This document shows positions 52,973 through 62,040 of a stretch of 64,000 nt of DNA, piece after piece; position 1 is the stretch's first letter; each line of letters starts with the position of its first letter. The stretch is from Mucilaginibacter tolerans (GTDB lineage Bacteria > Bacteroidota > Bacteroidia > Sphingobacteriales > Sphingobacteriaceae), in the NCBI RefSeq assembly GCF_030519375.1, contig NZ_JAUMKB010000005.1, positions 186,001 to 250,000 on the forward strand. The letters run 5' to 3'. The notes beneath the pieces are model-generated. The model did not search any database. It was not told the origin of the DNA and was given only the letters and a program-made list of their open reading frames with translations. Made by a program: the position numbers and the translations under genes.

Positions 52973-53953
52973 TTAGTAATAACATTTTTCATTTATTGAT
53001 TTCAACTTGCCTTCTTTTAGAAATATGCCTATCGAAATTTCATGTGAACCATAATTATAATTGGCGAGCGGTGTTAAAGAATAATCAAAAGAGTAGCCAA
53101 CCCGCAACTTCTCATTAACAAAAAATTGTACCATTCCCACCAGCGCATTTGATTTTTGAAGATTGCTTTGCAGATTAGGTTTTTTGTATAACGGAACAGC
53201 TGTACGATATGTTCCCCCTACCCAAACACGTTCGCTCAAAAGCATAAAAGTATTCAAATCCAAACTAGTCGGGCCACCCCTGTCATCTTTCAGCATAATT
53301 GATGGCCTCAGCATAATATCGTCATTGACTGGCATATAAAAGCCCGTGGTAAAATAAAAATGCGGAATCGGAACGGGCACACTGACGGTTTTATCCACGG
53401 AGCTTTTCGCCAGCCAGCTTGATAAAAGATTATCTACTGAAGCGCCGATAAAAAACTTATTATCAGTGTACAAAACCCCAAGTCTTGCGTCGGGAAGAAT
53501 AGCGCCCTGGTATCCTGCGGGTATATCAGCATCACCATTTTGGGCAGCGTTTAATTTTGAGCCATCGATACCCGCCTGCGAAATACCGGCACCGATACCA
53601 AAGGCCAGGCGGCTTTTCCCGTCCTCGTCCATTTGAAGGCGGTAGGCGTAATTAGCATACACAGATGTCGCACTTTGGGCCCCAATCCTGTCATTTGCAA
53701 CAAGAAGGCCGAGTCCTACTTTAGTATCATTTACCGAACCATCTACCGACACAGAAAAACTTTGAGGCGCACCCTCAAAACCCGTCCATTGCGACCGGTA
53801 AAACGAGTACAAATAAATATCCTGCTTATAGCCCGCATAAGCCGGATTGATAAATAAGCCATTGAACATGTATTGGCTATATTGCGCATCCTGCTGGGCA
53901 AATGCAGTTAACCCGGCAAACAGAAAAAATGCTATGACACAAATCCTTTTCAT
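52973..53953 (-). CDS. PorP/SprF-family type IX secretion membrane protein
   Basis: 326 residues with signal peptide [20 protein letters not shown]. The outer-membrane barrel signatures are [24 protein letters not shown] and the C-terminal [32 protein letters not shown]. SprF-like proteins partner specific cargo with a type B sorting domain for export through the type IX system. The start overlaps the stop of the CTD protein by 4 bp (ATGA), so the pair is coupled. Confidence 0.93.
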   Translation of the reverse strand: MKRICVIAFFLFAGLTAFAQQDAQYSQYMFNGLFINPAYAGYKQDIYLYSFYRSQWTGFEGAPQSFSVSVDGSVNDTKVGLGLLVANDRIGAQSATSVYANYAYRLQMDEDGKSRLAFGIGAGISQAGIDGSKLNAAQNGDADIPAGYQGAILPDARLGVLYTDNKFFIGASVDNLLSSWLAKSSVDKTVSVPVPIPHFYFTTGFYMPVNDDIMLRPSIMLKDDRGGPTSLDLNTFMLLSERVWVGGTYRTAVPLYKKPNLQSNLQKSNALVGMVQFFVNEKLRVGYSFDYSLTPLANYNYGSHEISIGIFLKEGKLKSINEKCYY

Positions 53954-54912
53954 TGTTTTTTTCTTAGCAGGGTTAAATAACCATGATAATCTTCCCAAAT
54001 CTCTGCTGCACTTTTCACTTTCAAAACATAGAAATAGGTACCTTCACTTAAGCCGGTCCCGGGCCATTCATTGTGATAGTTTTTCTCCTGGAAAACGCTA
54101 TTGCCCCACCTGTTAAAAATTACAAGCTCGTTTTCGGGGTATTTATTCAGGTCCTTGATAATAAATGTGTCGTTAAATCCATCACCGTTAGGAGTAAACA
54201 CATTTGGTATCTCAAGTCCTAATATGTTTTTTGTATCAGATGAAACGTTATCAGCCAGGTTTGCATCGTCTTGTTTTGACGAAACGGAAACGGTGTTGGT
54301 AAGACGGCCATGATTAAGCGCCCGCGCCAAATAAGTAAGTTCAGCAGAGCCATTTATGGCTAATTCGCCAACTGACCATGTCAACGTGCGGCTCGTGGGA
54401 TCATAATTTGCCGAGCCTGATGATACGTTATTAACTGACAAATATTCCAATTTCTCAGGCAAAGTATCCTTTGCCACAACATTGGTAGCAACCAGGGGCC
54501 CTTTATTCCTTACATTCAATGTGTATTCAAAAGGCTCGTTCTCTCTCACCTGCTTATTTTCGGAGCGTTTAGCAATACCTACGTCTACCAAATTGTCGAT
54601 CACTTTAACCTCGACCGCAGCGGAAGCATCCGAAGCACAGCCTTCCTGGTTAAAGGCCACAACGGTATAAACACCCGACACCGACACTGTTAAACTATTT
54701 GTAGTAGCTCCACCGACAATCTGGCCGTCTTTATACCACTGATAGGATACCGCATTTTGTGTATTCACACGCAGTTTAACGGATTGCCCCTTATAAATAG
54801 TTATTACCGCATTACCTTCGCCATATGCTTTGGAACGGGATGCCATGACCAACCCTATAACAAATAGTATTATAAGAAACTTAAAAAAGTACTTTATACA
54901 GTCCTTTTTCAT
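53950..54912 (-). CDS. Type IX secretion cargo: Ig-like and DUF11 domains with type B sorting domain
   Basis: 320 residues. Signal segment (about 1-30), an Ig-like domain (about 35-105), a DUF11-type domain (about 110-225: [31 protein letters not shown]) and the gliding-motility C-terminal sorting domain (about 230-320: [38 protein letters not shown]). Exported to the cell surface by the type IX system. It is coupled to the SprF-like gene. Confidence 0.92.
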   Translation of the reverse strand: MKKDCIKYFFKFLIILFVIGLVMASRSKAYGEGNAVITIYKGQSVKLRVNTQNAVSYQWYKDGQIVGGATTNSLTVSVSGVYTVVAFNQEGCASDASAAVEVKVIDNLVDVGIAKRSENKQVRENEPFEYTLNVRNKGPLVATNVVAKDTLPEKLEYLSVNNVSSGSANYDPTSRTLTWSVGELAINGSAELTYLARALNHGRLTNTVSVSSKQDDANLADNVSSDTKNILGLEIPNVFTPNGDGFNDTFIIKDLNKYPENELVIFNRWGNSVFQEKNYHNEWPGTGLSEGTYFYVLKVKSAAEIWEDYHGYLTLLRKKQ

Positions 54913-54955
54913 ACGTATCTATTCAGGTCATCCAACAACTTTAGTTGTCAGCTGC

Positions 54956-55651
54956 CTAGTTCCATTGTATAGTAGGTGTAGCAGGTATTGGGTTCACAGT
55001 TATTGTCTGTGTAGCCGTTACGGTACAAGTCGCTGGACTAAATGTCGATGAATAAGAAACATCAACAGTATAAGTGACAGAGCCTGCCGCTGTTTCAGTT
55101 CCCGTATAGGTACTTAAAGTAGCACCAGGTAAAGCTACCCCATTCCTTTTCCATTGATAAGTATAACTGTAATTGGCATCATTTACCGGGGTTGCCGTCA
55201 GAGTAATTGAAGTCGGGTTACTTGCCGTGCTCGCACAGACAGCAGTAGGACCGGCGATTACCGGGGTTATTGGCGGCAGTACAAATACATTGTACGGTGT
55301 TGACATATCAGACAAACAACCAGTGGCATTTTCTGTCACAAGGGCATAAGTATAGTAACCGGAACCCGCGGCAGTAGCCGGAGATGCAGTTTCTGTATAA
55401 GTGTTGCTGGCGCTTGACTGCACTAACACCATAGTGCCCGATGAATTCTTTTTATACCACAGGTACTGTGTGGCAACAGTTGAACTTTTGAGTAATATCT
55501 GGCCGCCACTACAAACATACTGTTGTATGTTTCCTGACGGAACCGATGGATCGCTGGGTCCTGAAAATGGCGCCTGCGCAGATGCGGCAATTGAAATGCA
55601 AGAAATCAGAACTGTAAAGAGTGCTTTAATAAGCTTTGAGCTGGTTTTCAT
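54956..55651 (-). CDS. Secreted Ig-like protein without sorting domain
   Basis: 231 residues. Signal peptide MKTSSKLIKALFTVLISCISIAASAQ; then an Ig-like module (YVCSGGQILLKSSTVATQYLWYKKNSSG) and a second (TAVCASTASNPTSITLTATP). It ends in the ITVNPIPATPTIQWN linker, so, as with the other such gene in this operon, the chain stops where a further module would begin. First gene of the operon, 44 bp before the CTD protein. Confidence 0.78.
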   Translation of the reverse strand: MKTSSKLIKALFTVLISCISIAASAQAPFSGPSDPSVPSGNIQQYVCSGGQILLKSSTVATQYLWYKKNSSGTMVLVQSSASNTYTETASPATAAGSGYYTYALVTENATGCLSDMSTPYNVFVLPPITPVIAGPTAVCASTASNPTSITLTATPVNDANYSYTYQWKRNGVALPGATLSTYTGTETAAGSVTYTVDVSYSSTFSPATCTVTATQTITVNPIPATPTIQWN

Positions 55652-55789
55652 TTTATTGTGATGGGGGTTAATCTCCCCTTTTTACGAAATCCACACTCAA
55701 TAGTTTATTTTCATTTACATAAAATTAAGTTTATTAACCTTTGGATAATTAATTGTACAACAGCGGAATATGAAACATACTTAAATATG

Positions 55790-55807
55790 TGTAACATAAT
55801 AGTTACA
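55790..55807. promoter_or_regulatory. Palindromic operator candidate before the adhesin operon
   Basis: TGTAAC (55790-55795), ATAATA, GTTACA (55802-55807) is a perfect 6-bp inverted repeat about 140 bp before the start at 55651. Half-sites resemble those of the Rrf2 operators but the spacing is 8 rather than 9 between TGTAA and TTACA. Confidence 0.35.
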
Positions 55808-55932
55808 AAAAAATAATCCTTAAATAATATTCACAACAATATCCTGTGTAAGAAATACAAGGCAGAAATGGGCATTTCAAGGGAAAATTCGAAAGCCAGC
55901 CGTTTACATCTGTCTGTGGGTATTATCAAACA

Positions 55933-55963
55933 AACAGCCCTTTATGATATATAAAGAGCTGTT
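55933..55963 (-). terminator. Terminator of the inositol oxygenase gene
   Basis: AACAGCCCTTTA (55933-55944) pairs with TAAAGAGCTGTT (55952-55963), one mismatch, 7-nt loop. On the minus strand it is followed by TGTTTG. It lies 31 bp after the stop. Confidence 0.75.
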
Positions 55964-55993
55964 AAAAGTTTATAAAACACACTTAATGATACT

Positions 55994-56866
55994 TTATAAC
56001 TTTACAGTTTCGGGGAGATATTTAGCAATCAGATCCTCATAATAAGGTCTTAATTCAGAAACAACCGGTGTAACCGGGCTTTTTGAATACAGATCATAAG
56101 GGTTAAACTTCTCCACCCATTGAAACATCTGCTGATCATGGTCATTCAGCAAATGATCATAAGCCTTTTCCCGGTGTTGCGAATAAAATGAATGGTAGCG
56201 GATCATATAAAGAGCAGGCTCAGGCAAATAATCTTTTGTCAACTGATATAAATACTCATCGTGCCCCCACGATATCTGCACATTATCCATTCCGCAATGG
56301 GGCGAATAAACGCCATATTTAGTATTGTAGCGTTCATCGTAAGTGTCCGGGTTGTCGGCAAAAAACTCAGGATAAACAATCTTGTCCGAAAATTTGCATC
56401 CTACCGGGAAGGTGTCGCCTACTACATTCCATTGAGGTTCGCCAAACAGGCAGAGCACTTTACCTAAATCATGGATAAATCCAGTCAACACAAACCAATC
56501 CGGATGCCCGTCGGCACGTATAGCTTCGGCAGTCTGCAGCAAATGTTGCAACTGGTCGAGCTGCAGATCAGGATCTGATTCATCTATCAAAGTATTGAGG
56601 TACTCCATAGCGGCCCACCACGGCATTTCTTTTTGCTCAAACTTCAGGAAACGCTCCTTCTTAGCAAGCACGTTTTCATAAGTTTGATATTTATGATTTA
56701 AACGATAAAACTCACGCACGGTATCAACCTCCGGGTTATCGTAGTTCCTGAATTCTTCTTTCGCTTTAGCTATATTGCCAGGTTCAGGATATCGTTTAAG
56801 TACATCTTCTTCCCACTCGTCGAGGCTCGACAAAGGGAACATTTCCTTCTTGGTTAATTTTTCCAT
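55994..56866 (-). CDS. Inositol oxygenase
   Basis: 290-residue di-iron enzyme that cleaves myo-inositol with O2 to D-glucuronate. The sequence matches eukaryotic MIOX closely: [28 protein letters not shown] (metal ligands His-Asp), [19 protein letters not shown] and [21 protein letters not shown]. Full length relative to the animal and plant enzymes. It is rare in bacteria and lies beside a GH28-containing sugar locus, so glucuronate may feed uronate catabolism. Confidence 0.95.
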   Translation of the reverse strand: MEKLTKKEMFPLSSLDEWEEDVLKRYPEPGNIAKAKEEFRNYDNPEVDTVREFYRLNHKYQTYENVLAKKERFLKFEQKEMPWWAAMEYLNTLIDESDPDLQLDQLQHLLQTAEAIRADGHPDWFVLTGFIHDLGKVLCLFGEPQWNVVGDTFPVGCKFSDKIVYPEFFADNPDTYDERYNTKYGVYSPHCGMDNVQISWGHDEYLYQLTKDYLPEPALYMIRYHSFYSQHREKAYDHLLNDHDQQMFQWVEKFNPYDLYSKSPVTPVVSELRPYYEDLIAKYLPETVKL

Positions 56867-56973
56867 AATTTGATTATAGTTGATGTAATATATTTAGTTA
56901 AACACCTTTATATAAATTTGTTAGCTTAAATTTCCGATTTATTTACGTAATCGTTTTCGTTAAAAGCTCTTTC

Positions 56974-58521
56974 TTACTTCACTTCAATATTTTTATTCCG
57001 ATCACCAGGTATCCGTATACCTTTCAAATACGATTGACTCACCTTATTCAATAATATAACAGGCAGTGATGTTGTCATGGGAATATTTACATCATTCAAG
57101 CTCAGTCCGCCCACATCGTCGGCTATAAACGCCGGCCTGTAATCTTTCCCATTACAAGTTAGCACTATGTTCCTGATTTTAATACCATCAGCATGCCTGA
57201 TGTAAAATCCCCAGGCCGGCAGTTCGCCAAACATCGAAAACTCGGGATAGTTCTTAATCTGCTCCGGTACTTTATTCAAACTATCCTTGCTTACATATGC
57301 AATTTCCTTTTGAGCGTCGCCGGAGTAATTGATTTTAATGTTTTCAAGAGTAACATCTTCTACCCTGCCTGATGGTATGCCTACTATGGATGATGGAAAA
57401 ACGTTATGCGGATCGCGTACTGCGGGGCCTTCCATCTGGTAGCCTGCATCGGGCTTACCTGCCGGCACATCAACAGCTACATTGCTGATGTGGATCCCAC
57501 GCACTTTGCCTACCGGCGCTTTTTGGTTGCGATGACCAAGCCTGATAAAAATGGCATTCCCTGTATTGGTAGCTTTAATGTTATCGACATTAATATCCTC
57601 CAGGGTGCCGCCATCAACGGATTCCAGCGCAATGGCTGAGCGGAACGTATCATAAACAATGATATTTTTTACTGTGATATTCTTAAATCCACCATGTGAG
57701 GCTGTTCCGAATTTGATCGCACTGGCACTTGATCTCACTTTACAATCGGCCACGTAAACATTTTCACAAACCTCTTGAGAATTCTCAGATTTCAGACAAA
57801 TTCCGTCATCAGCTGCATTAAAAAAACTATTAGTAAGTCTTGCATTTTTGCAATCTACTATATCAATGCCGTCATTGTTCCAAAATGTTACGCTCTCAAC
57901 CGTTATATGATCTACAATCAGGTTCGAACAACTTTTATAGTTCTGTACCCAGCACAGACCGTTTTTAATGGTAATATCCTTAATCCTGACGTCATCACAG
58001 TTTTTGAATTCGATTAATTTGGGGCGATTATCTTCTTCAGGTCGTACCTGGTGCCATGGATTCTCTGTTTTCCATTCCGTATCACGTAAAGTTCCGGCAT
58101 TTAGCCTGACATAAATATCTTTTAGCAATGCATCTCCCTGTCCGTCAATTGTACCCTGTCCGGTTATGGCAATATGATGCTGATGATTAGAAACGATTAA
58201 CGCAGATGCCTTGCCATCACCATAATCCGCCCTGACGGGGCTTCCCAGAAGAAAAGCATCTTTATCCAGGTGTAGTTCAACATTTGATTTAATATTGATG
58301 ACGCCGCTAACAAACTTACCAGCAGGAATAAGCACTATGCCTCCTCCTTGTACTGAGGCTTCATCAATCATTTTTTGGATAACAGTTGTATTATTGGTTT
58401 TGCCATCGGCAACTGCACCGTAGCGCATAATATTGTAGACCTTTATTTGTGCTGATGCCCCTATGGTAGCACAACCCAGTAGTGAAGCAGTAATGAATAA
58501 TTTTATTTGTGAGCGTTTCAT
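56974..58521 (-). CDS. Glycoside hydrolase family 28 (polygalacturonase-like)
   Basis: 515 residues, signal peptide MKRSQIKLFITASLLGCATIGASAQ; the frame is open to 58590 but the ATG at 58521 begins the signal peptide. Right-handed beta helix with the GH28 active site: WNNDGIDIVDCKN (Asp), NAADDGICLKS (Asp pair) and KFGTASHGGFKN (His), then the R-x-G-H-R region. It should cleave galacturonan or related uronic-acid glycans in the periplasm. It follows the HGSNAT-like gene by 10 bp. Confidence 0.93.
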   Translation of the reverse strand: MKRSQIKLFITASLLGCATIGASAQIKVYNIMRYGAVADGKTNNTTVIQKMIDEASVQGGGIVLIPAGKFVSGVINIKSNVELHLDKDAFLLGSPVRADYGDGKASALIVSNHQHHIAITGQGTIDGQGDALLKDIYVRLNAGTLRDTEWKTENPWHQVRPEEDNRPKLIEFKNCDDVRIKDITIKNGLCWVQNYKSCSNLIVDHITVESVTFWNNDGIDIVDCKNARLTNSFFNAADDGICLKSENSQEVCENVYVADCKVRSSASAIKFGTASHGGFKNITVKNIIVYDTFRSAIALESVDGGTLEDINVDNIKATNTGNAIFIRLGHRNQKAPVGKVRGIHISNVAVDVPAGKPDAGYQMEGPAVRDPHNVFPSSIVGIPSGRVEDVTLENIKINYSGDAQKEIAYVSKDSLNKVPEQIKNYPEFSMFGELPAWGFYIRHADGIKIRNIVLTCNGKDYRPAFIADDVGGLSLNDVNIPMTTSLPVILLNKVSQSYLKGIRIPGDRNKNIEVK

Positions 58522-58531
58522 TGATGATGAT

Positions 58532-59689
58532 TCATATTTTAAAAAACAACTTGTTACGGTACAAAAACCATAGCAGTATGAGTTGAACAAGGGTGACGCT
58601 TATTGCGGTGTATACTGCTTGCCAAGCTACCGGTGTCAGATGGATCAACCCGCCGAAAAGATATGCGGCCGTATGCCCAAAATTAACCAGTCCTTCAGAA
58701 CATAAATAGATCAGGATAGAGTTAGTACCAATCCACACAAAAGGTATCGACCATTTTTTTACCCCGGCTACATCAATAAGCAAATAGAAAACAGCCAGAA
58801 ATTGCAAACTCCAGCCCCCCACATATAAAACAAATGAGCTTGACCATAAGCGTTTATTGATCGGGAACTCCAGGTTCCAGATACTACCCAGTAGGATAAG
58901 TATGAGTCCTGCTGCAAAAAGCATCAAACCTTTCTTAAGCATCGTCCATTTAGGGGAATGCCATCTTAAAAAGCTCCCGGTAAGCACGCCAAGCAACGCC
59001 GTACTTATAGCAGGAATGGTAGATAAAATACCTTCAGGATCGTGTATTTTATCATGTAATCTGCCTGGTATTAACAGCGTATCAATGTATGACTCAAGGG
59101 AGCCCTGCATGGTCAACACACCTGCTCCATATCCTGGCACAGGGATAAACATCATCGCGGCCCAATATCCGGCCAAAAAACCAGCAAACCACAGTATTTG
59201 CCCACGAAGGCCGCAATTTAAATAAACAATTCCTGCAAAAAACCACGCCAGACCTATGCGCCCGAGTACACTGGCAAATCGTGTATTCTCATAACCATTG
59301 AATTTTAAAGCACCGTTTACCATCATACCTAATAAAATGAGTATGACAGCGCGCTTCAACATCGACAGATAAATATCTCTTTTTGTTTTACCTGAAAGCT
59401 GCCAGGCCTCCTGAACGCCGGCCTTGGCCACTTTGCTTCCCACAGAATAGGGCATCGAAACGCCCGCTATAAAAAGAAAAAGCGGGAATATCATATCGTA
59501 AAATGTGATGCCGTTCCACACGGTATGATGCAGTTGACCAGAAAGCCATAGCAACAGCGGCCACTGGGTAACTTTTGCAAGAGTATGGACAATCTGCTCG
59601 CCGCTCATGATCCAGAACATATCAAATCCCCGAAGCGCATCGAGCGACAAAAGCCGGCCTGGTTTGTATGAAGTGAGTTGTTCTGTCAT
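58532..59689 (-). CDS. HGSNAT-like/DUF5009 membrane acyltransferase (paralogue 2)
   Basis: 385 residues, about eleven helices. Begins with GRLLSLDALRGFDMFWIMSG, has WNGITFYDMIFPLFLFIAGVSMPYSV and EFPINKRLWSSSFVLYVGGWS. In the human homologue HGSNAT a luminal His carries the acetyl group to terminal glucosamine of heparan sulfate. It is 9 bp downstream of GH89, the homologue of the enzyme that acts next in human lysosomes. Confidence 0.87.
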   Translation of the reverse strand: MTEQLTSYKPGRLLSLDALRGFDMFWIMSGEQIVHTLAKVTQWPLLLWLSGQLHHTVWNGITFYDMIFPLFLFIAGVSMPYSVGSKVAKAGVQEAWQLSGKTKRDIYLSMLKRAVILILLGMMVNGALKFNGYENTRFASVLGRIGLAWFFAGIVYLNCGLRGQILWFAGFLAGYWAAMMFIPVPGYGAGVLTMQGSLESYIDTLLIPGRLHDKIHDPEGILSTIPAISTALLGVLTGSFLRWHSPKWTMLKKGLMLFAAGLILILLGSIWNLEFPINKRLWSSSFVLYVGGWSLQFLAVFYLLIDVAGVKKWSIPFVWIGTNSILIYLCSEGLVNFGHTAAYLFGGLIHLTPVAWQAVYTAISVTLVQLILLWFLYRNKLFFKI

Positions 59690-59698
59690 TTAATTCGT

Positions 59699-61924
59699 TT
59701 AGTTTTCATAGGCAGCACCTATTACCGTGCGGTATTTTTTATAAATAGCCTGGCATTCGGGAATGCTATTACCAACCGTAATAACAGGATAATTTTTATG
59801 ACCATTTACCCATTCCCATTCCCAATGCCTGATCGTATTGTCAAATGCTTTCACATCGACTTCCTTCCCCGCTTTCATCGCTCCCCTCACGTCAACAAAA
59901 AACTTTTCCCATCGAACCTTATAAAAATCATTCAATAAACCACTCCACTGCCTGCACGAATACTCATGCAACGGGCTGTTCTCATCGCCCCATAAGGTGA
60001 TCAGATCGCGGGCATTGCGTTCATAAATATCTTGTTCGTCTTTATTAATGCCCTGTTTGCGTGCATCTGCAATCCACGTCCCTAATAAGAAGTCCTTACG
60101 GGTAGCTAGTAGTCTATCCATATCACTTATTAAATCAAGAAACTGGCCGCTGTATTTATTAAAGGCTGCTATATTTTTTTGCCGGTAGGCATCAACCCAC
60201 CTCTTTTGCAATGGCAAGGCATAATTAGCCAATGCTTGCCTGGTAACATCCACCAGGTCGTATCTAAAACCATCGCTATTTTTACTTAATGGAATAGCGC
60301 TGATCATAGCATCCCACGCAGGCAGGAAATCTCTCGGCTTATAATTAAAAGTAGTATGCGTCCAAACAGTGTTGGAATCTAATGTAGGCCGGCCGGTAAC
60401 GATCGACTCAGATCCATCTCTTATGATCGATCCGCCGCTGTAAACTGTTTTCCGCAATACGTTCCAAGCTTCTGTGGTATATTTATTAATAGTACCATAG
60501 CGGTTCAACTGGTATTGTTTTATCCAGTCATCCAAATTAATGGGCTCGGTTTGCCAAGTGTTTGCTGTCATCAACTCATAAAGTACCGGATTTTGCTCAA
60601 TGGCTTCCATAGTAAGGCCTATGCCTTCCATTTTTTTTGAGGCCGGATCTTTCAGCGCATTTGCAGGACCATCCGCCACACCGTTCATTCGACCAAACAT
60701 CACGATATTACCGCCAAAATTGTGCAGCATGTTCCATATCCAGGGTTTGCCGTAGAAGGCCTCTGTTCGTTTCCAAACGGGCTGTATTTCAGCAGCCAGA
60801 TCAAGTACGATCATACGATCATCGGGCACCGCATTCAACAGTGCTTTTACCTGTGGCTGTTTCCAGAATTTGCGGTCGCTATAAAAAAGCCAGCCCTGCA
60901 TCACCCAGATTCCCTTTTTATCGGCAATATTTATAGCTTGGTATACACGATTGCCTAAAGCCGATAAGTAAGTGGTGTCGTCTGTCGGCGGCTCATTCTC
61001 GTTGAACGTATCTGCAGAGTACAAATGATCTGTTCCGTATAATTTTGTCTGCTCTTCAATAAACTTTTGGCCTATTTTGGCGAACATGGGATCTTCTGTA
61101 TCTAACAGATAAGTATCATTAAAACCATTGTGCCAATTGGTCTTTTTCAGTTTTGAATCAGGAAAATATTTTGAAAACGATGCAGGCACATGCCCTGTAA
61201 ATGATTGCAGGATAGGCCTCATGCCCAGTTCTCTTTGGCGCTTCAATATTTTTTGCTGCAAATCGCGATGACTCTCCATCCAGTTTAGGGGCAATGGGCC
61301 GCCCCATCCATCCAAGTTGCCCATCCAAAACCAGGCAAAATACGCCGGGCCGCAGAAGAAACTTTTCAGATCTTCGTCGCTAAAGCCCATGTTTTTATAA
61401 ACCTTGTACCAGGTATATTCCTGTCCGGTAAGTGCAAGCGGCATATTAATGCCATGCATGGCCATCCAGTCAATTTCTTTTTGCCAGCGGTCCCAACCCC
61501 ACCAGCTCATGCTGTAATTGTAAGTACAATAATTCAGATAATAGCGATACGTGTAGGGCGTTGCCTTATGAATCTTCCGGGTTACAACCGGTAATTTTTG
61601 GGGTAATTTCAGGTTGGTACCGTTCCATGTCACCTGGCAATGGCAATATTGATTCAGATAATAATACAGGGCCGAAGCTATGGCAACACCGTTGTTACCC
61701 CGCAAAATGATCTTACTGCCCCTGCTTTCAACTTCAAATGCGTCTTTACCATCTGTATGAAGCTGTTCAATTGCGAAAGCGGCCGCATGCTGTGGAATTA
61801 TCCTTTTTATAAGCGCATAAGAAGCTTCCTTGTTTACCTGGGCATATAATGGGTTGATCGTTAACATCGCACATGACAACATCAAACCAAACAGGAAACA
61901 ACGGGATAGCACAGTTTTTTTCAT
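59699..61924 (-). CDS. Alpha-N-acetylglucosaminidase, family GH89
   Basis: 741 residues. Signal peptide (about 1-28), N-terminal small domain, then the TIM barrel with RYYLNYCTYNYSMSWWGWDRWQKEIDWMAMHGINMPLALTGQE region, NTFNENEPPTD (catalytic Glu) and WIWNMLHNFGGNIVMFG, and an all-helical C-terminal domain. It removes terminal alpha-linked GlcNAc. Human NAGLU is the same family. Part of a PUL with SusC/SusD. Confidence 0.95.
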   Translation of the reverse strand: MKKTVLSRCFLFGLMLSCAMLTINPLYAQVNKEASYALIKRIIPQHAAAFAIEQLHTDGKDAFEVESRGSKIILRGNNGVAIASALYYYLNQYCHCQVTWNGTNLKLPQKLPVVTRKIHKATPYTYRYYLNYCTYNYSMSWWGWDRWQKEIDWMAMHGINMPLALTGQEYTWYKVYKNMGFSDEDLKSFFCGPAYFAWFWMGNLDGWGGPLPLNWMESHRDLQQKILKRQRELGMRPILQSFTGHVPASFSKYFPDSKLKKTNWHNGFNDTYLLDTEDPMFAKIGQKFIEEQTKLYGTDHLYSADTFNENEPPTDDTTYLSALGNRVYQAINIADKKGIWVMQGWLFYSDRKFWKQPQVKALLNAVPDDRMIVLDLAAEIQPVWKRTEAFYGKPWIWNMLHNFGGNIVMFGRMNGVADGPANALKDPASKKMEGIGLTMEAIEQNPVLYELMTANTWQTEPINLDDWIKQYQLNRYGTINKYTTEAWNVLRKTVYSGGSIIRDGSESIVTGRPTLDSNTVWTHTTFNYKPRDFLPAWDAMISAIPLSKNSDGFRYDLVDVTRQALANYALPLQKRWVDAYRQKNIAAFNKYSGQFLDLISDMDRLLATRKDFLLGTWIADARKQGINKDEQDIYERNARDLITLWGDENSPLHEYSCRQWSGLLNDFYKVRWEKFFVDVRGAMKAGKEVDVKAFDNTIRHWEWEWVNGHKNYPVITVGNSIPECQAIYKKYRTVIGAAYEN

Positions 61925-61983
61925 AAGATCAAGTTACGAACCATGCAGGACATCTGCACATTTATCCGGCTAAATAAGAAATA

Positions 61984-62006
61984 GAATGTGGGCCGAAGCC
62001 CACACT
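61984..62006 (-). terminator. Terminator of susD with a TTCG tetraloop
   Basis: On the minus strand GTGGGC (62003-61998), loop TTCG, GCCCAC (61993-61988), then an AT-rich tail with T residues. It may partly separate the SusC/D transcript from the enzymes downstream. Confidence 0.72.
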
Positions 62007-62040
62007 CTCACCTAACTTATCTCAACCTACTATTAACTTT

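Larger units (their letters stand above)
55652..55993. other. 342-bp gap with promoter region of the adhesin operon
   Basis: It holds the terminator of the inositol oxygenase gene read from the far side (no, its own minus-strand transcript ends at 55933-55963), a palindrome TGTAAC-N6-GTTACA at 55790-55807 and a 28-codon frame at 55868. The last has no support. AT-rich throughout. Confidence 0.4.

Noticed and set aside
55868-55954. 28-codon frame before the adhesin operon
   Set aside because: It runs into the hairpin of the inositol oxygenase terminator and has no supporting signal.
61579-61601. GGGTTAC within the GH89 gene
   Set aside because: The sequence 15 bp on is GGGTAATT, not GTATYAAT, and the site is inside coding sequence on the antisense side.
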